7,360 nt of DNA from CAZIBG01 sp964536985. GTDB taxonomy: Bacteria; Patescibacteriota; Saccharimonadia; Saccharimonadales; AWTP1-31. The stretch is from contig CAZIBG010000029.1 in assembly GCA_964536985.1 (NCBI GenBank), positions 1-7,360 on the forward strand. The letters run 5' to 3'. Positions 6,261 through 7,360 of this stretch are shown piece by piece. The position numbers were made by a program, and so were the translations under genes. The notes below the pieces were generated by a model. The model was not told where the DNA came from, ran no database searches, and worked only from the letters and a program-made list of their open reading frames with translations. Every line of letters begins with the position of its first letter. Positions within the stretch are counted from its first letter, which is position 1.

Positions 6261-7019
6261 TTAGGAATTGGCAGGGCCGTTAGTGCTGCTAGTGTCACTT
6301 AGTTCTCGTTCAAGTCTCATCATCCGTAAGCTTATTATGCCCACGATGGCTATTATCAGAAATGCTACACTGAGCACTGTTACACTAAAGGGCAACTGCT
6401 TATCTATTGGCAGGGCGGCCGTAAAAATGAACGAACAAGATGCAATAACAAAGCCAATGGCTATGCCGCGAGTTCGGAATCGCTGACTTTGCAACTTAGC
6501 GAGATTGGCTTCCTTGAGGAAGTATAGGCCCAGAGCTAGTAGTGCCAGACTATTTATTGAATTCAGAATTTGATAGGCCATGGTGTTGGTGTATACAACG
6601 GCGATAGTATTATCGGCACGTACCAGTACGCTAGCGCTATACGGTGGGGTAAAATTGCGGTGCACCGCCTCCGCAATGCTTGCAGCAGCAATCAGAAAAA
6701 CCGAAGCAGTCGCAGCGCCTTTGAGCCGAGGTTTCAAGCTAAACGCTGCCCTGATGACAATCTGCCACATAAATAGCATTGCAGCAATTTGCGTGACCTC
6801 TCCTACAAACGTCCAGGCACTAATTGTCTGCGTATCTTGCGTGAAGAGTACTGGAATACCAAAAAAGAATGTAGTTATTGTTGCACAGAGGGTGGCTAGC
6901 CCCAGTTGTAACGTAGTTGTATTGGGATGCTTGCGGTTACGGCGGAGCAGGTCGATAGATAAACTCCCCATAACAATCAACCCGATGTAGTTATGAATAA
7001 TGTTAAGCGGTATCTGCAT
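6261..7019 (-). CDS. Seven-helix membrane protein of unknown function
   Basis: The 252-residue product (MQIPLNIIHNYIGLIV...) has about seven hydrophobic segments, at roughly 6-25, 38-60, 67-90, 102-120, 146-168, 185-203 and 209-233. Basic loops (RRNRKH 26-31; KPRLK 96-100; RFRTR 180-184; RMMRLERE 232-239) place some turns on the cytoplasmic side. The C-terminal tail is short and polar with no enzymatic domain. The layout recalls the 7TM sensor modules placed before kinases or cyclases, but here it stands alone, and this likeness is an impression. The gene converges on the kinase with a 10-base gap and no obvious terminator between them. A GTG at 7034 would extend the frame by five codons but lies in the promoter. 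The ATG at 7019 sits six bases after TATACT and is preferred. Confidence 0.8.
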   Translation of the reverse strand: MQIPLNIIHNYIGLIVMGSLSIDLLRRNRKHPNTTTLQLGLATLCATITTFFFGIPVLFTQDTQTISAWTFVGEVTQIAAMLFMWQIVIRAAFSLKPRLKGAATASVFLIAAASIAEAVHRNFTPPYSASVLVRADNTIAVVYTNTMAYQILNSINSLALLALGLYFLKEANLAKLQSQRFRTRGIAIGFVIASCSFIFTAALPIDKQLPFSVTVLSVAFLIIAIVGIISLRMMRLERELSDTSSTNGPANS

Positions 7020-7025
7020 GTCTCT

Positions 7026-7034
7026 AGTATACAC
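7026..7034 (-). promoter_or_regulatory. Promoter of the seven-helix membrane gene, leaderless
   Basis: On the minus strand TATACT occupies 7031-7026, preceded by GTG, and is followed by six bases and the ATG at 7019. No ribosome binding site is present. The message would start at or within a base or two of the start codon. No canonical -35 lies 16-18 bases upstream; the A/T-rich palindrome at 7046-7059 occupies that place. Confidence 0.55.
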
Positions 7035-7045
7035 CCCTATTGTTT

Positions 7046-7059
7046 GTTAAATATTTAAC
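7046..7059. promoter_or_regulatory. Perfect 14-base palindrome, candidate operator
   Basis: GTTAAATATTTAAC is a perfect palindrome, with two further matching pairs beyond one mismatch on each side. It lies at the -35 position of the minus-strand membrane gene and 12 bases before the -35 box of the tRNA-Lys promoter, between two divergent promoters. A dimeric regulator could bind here. A/T-rich palindromes also arise by chance, so the function is inference. Confidence 0.4.
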
Positions 7060-7070
7060 GAAATATGCAA

Positions 7071-7099
7071 TTGCCAGAACAGGGGTGATGTGGTACTAT
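7071..7099 (+). promoter_or_regulatory. tRNA-Lys promoter
   Basis: TTGCCA (7071-7076) and TACTAT (7094-7099) are separated by 17 bases, with an added TG at 7091-7092 (TGG-TACTAT). This is the best -35/-10 pair in the window, as expected for a stable RNA. Transcription from about 7106 gives a 5' leader of roughly 33 bases to be removed by RNase P. Confidence 0.75.
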
Positions 7100-7138
7100 T
7101 TTCAGGTTACTTTTCCGAAGGATTAGAAACGAAAATAT

Positions 7139-7215
7139 GGGCCAGTAGCTCAGCTGGTTAGAGCACCTGCCTCTTAAGCAGGGTGTCGAGGGTTCGAGTC
7201 CCTCCTGGCCCTCCA
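7139..7215 (+). tRNA. tRNA-Lys, anticodon CUU
   Basis: All arms pair perfectly: acceptor GGGCCAG (7139-7145) with CTGGCCC (7205-7211); D stem GCTC/GAGC around AGCTGGTTA; anticodon stem CCTGC/GCAGG with loop CTCTTAA; five-base variable loop GTGTC; T stem GAGGG/CCCTC around TTCGAGT. Anticodon bases 34-36 (7173-7175) are CTT, reading AAG for lysine. The discriminator base 73 is T (7212), whereas bacterial tRNA-Lys usually has A here. CCA is encoded at 7213-7215. The gene has its own promoter and a terminator immediately after. Confidence 0.97.
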
Positions 7216-7251
7216 AATAAAATGCCTCAGCAAAGCTGGGGCTTTTTATTT
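7215..7251 (+). terminator. Rho-independent terminator after tRNA-Lys
   Basis: GCCTCAGC (7224-7231) pairs with GCTGGGGC (7235-7242), with one T-G pair, around the loop AAA, followed by TTTTT (7243-7247). The flanking AAATAAAA (7215-7222) continues the stem against TTTTATTT, so the structure has a T-run on both strands and could also stop transcription arriving from the right on the minus strand. Confidence 0.9.
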
Positions 7252-7360
7252 GGCAGAGTGGGCTAGAACCCGAGACAGCAAGCACAAAGTGATTGCGTGT
7301 CGATGGTTCGGTCGACAAGCTCGCTCGCAGAAGCTTGCTTCGAGAACGGGCGCAGTCGTG
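7252..7360. other. Non-coding, inverted-repeat-rich tail, cut by the window edge
   Basis: No convincing gene is seen between the tRNA terminator and the right edge. Besides the long hairpin there is GTCGA/TCGAC (7299-7316 region), GAAGC-TT-GCTTC (7330-7341), and an imperfect direct repeat AAGCTCGCT/AAGCTTGCT (7317 and 7331). The wording GGTTCGGTCGACAAGCTCG resembles, from memory, palindromic REP-like repeats scattered through some bacterial genomes; this was not checked. The minus strand is open across this stretch only as the antisense continuation through the tRNA. Confidence 0.5.
7266..7309. repeat. Long imperfect hairpin (inverted repeat) after the tRNA
   Basis: Nested complementary blocks lie around the loop AAA (7286-7288): CAC/GTG, GCAA (7278-7281)/TTGC (7293-7296), GACA (7274-7277)/TGTC (7298-7301) and GAACC (7266-7270)/GGTTC (7305-7309). 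That makes 16 pairs with one mismatch, one bulged G and one three-base internal loop. No T-run follows, so it is not a simple terminator. It may be part of a structured RNA or a palindromic repeat element. Confidence 0.6.

Noticed and set aside
6580..6990. Plus-strand frame of 136 codons
   Set aside because: It is antisense to the seven-helix membrane gene, has no ribosome binding site and shows no recognisable protein pattern.
7020..7034. GTG start at 7034 for the seven-helix gene
   Set aside because: It lies within the promoter; the ATG at 7019 is six bases after the -10 box.
7055..7318. Minus-strand open frame of 87 codons across the tRNA
   Set aside because: It is the antisense of the tRNA and its terminator; peptides of the GLEPSTPCLRG...NQLSYWP type are a known artefact of translating tRNA genes. 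No ribosome binding site.
1..7360. CRISPR array, insertion sequence or prophage genes
   Set aside because: No regularly spaced repeats, transposase, integrase or phage proteins were seen in any frame.

Overview
The window is a gene-dense bacterial segment of moderate GC content. It has short intergenic gaps, small proteins, a type IV pilin-like protein with a G|F cleavage site, a LemA/TPM pair, and promoters made mainly of a -10 box, several of them directly in front of the start codon. This would fit a small-genome Patescibacteria (CPR) member such as Candidatus Saccharibacteria. That placement is inference from gene style and is not proven by any marker here. Stop codons are used in the standard way (TAA, one TAG), with no sign of UGA recoding.

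Layout: (1) 1-1352, minus strand: lemA followed by a TPM-domain (YgcG-like) gene that runs off the left edge, probably one operon. (2) 1353-1445: a compact divergent promoter region. (3) 1446-3229, plus strand: a secreted pilin-like protein, then an MFS transporter with its own promoter and a possible leaderless nine-codon upstream ORF overlapping its start. (4) 3304-3861: an OmpR-type winged-helix DNA-binding protein with no receiver domain. (5) 3906-4521: a DUF2721-type membrane protein overlapping a 67-residue Lys-rich membrane protein. (6) 4574-6250: a polytopic membrane PAS histidine kinase. (7) 6261-7019, minus strand: an orphan seven-helix membrane protein convergent with the kinase. 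(8) 7071-7251: a tRNA-Lys(CUU) gene with promoter, encoded CCA and a strong terminator. (9) 7252-7360: a non-coding tail rich in inverted repeats.

How the genes may work together: the kinase, the receiverless winged-helix regulator and the membrane proteins between them form a plausible sensory neighbourhood. However, no receiver protein is present in the window, so the phosphorelay partner must lie elsewhere or the regulator works without phosphorylation. A similar 13-base sequence (core AAGCACnAGCA) lies in the promoter of the regulator and, in the opposite orientation, in the promoter of the next gene, which could be an autoregulatory operator. The most notable signal overall is the repeated TAnnnT-N6-ATG arrangement, which implies leaderless transcripts and corrects the start of at least one gene (7019 rather than 7034). 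All functions are assigned from sequence reading alone, and no search was run.
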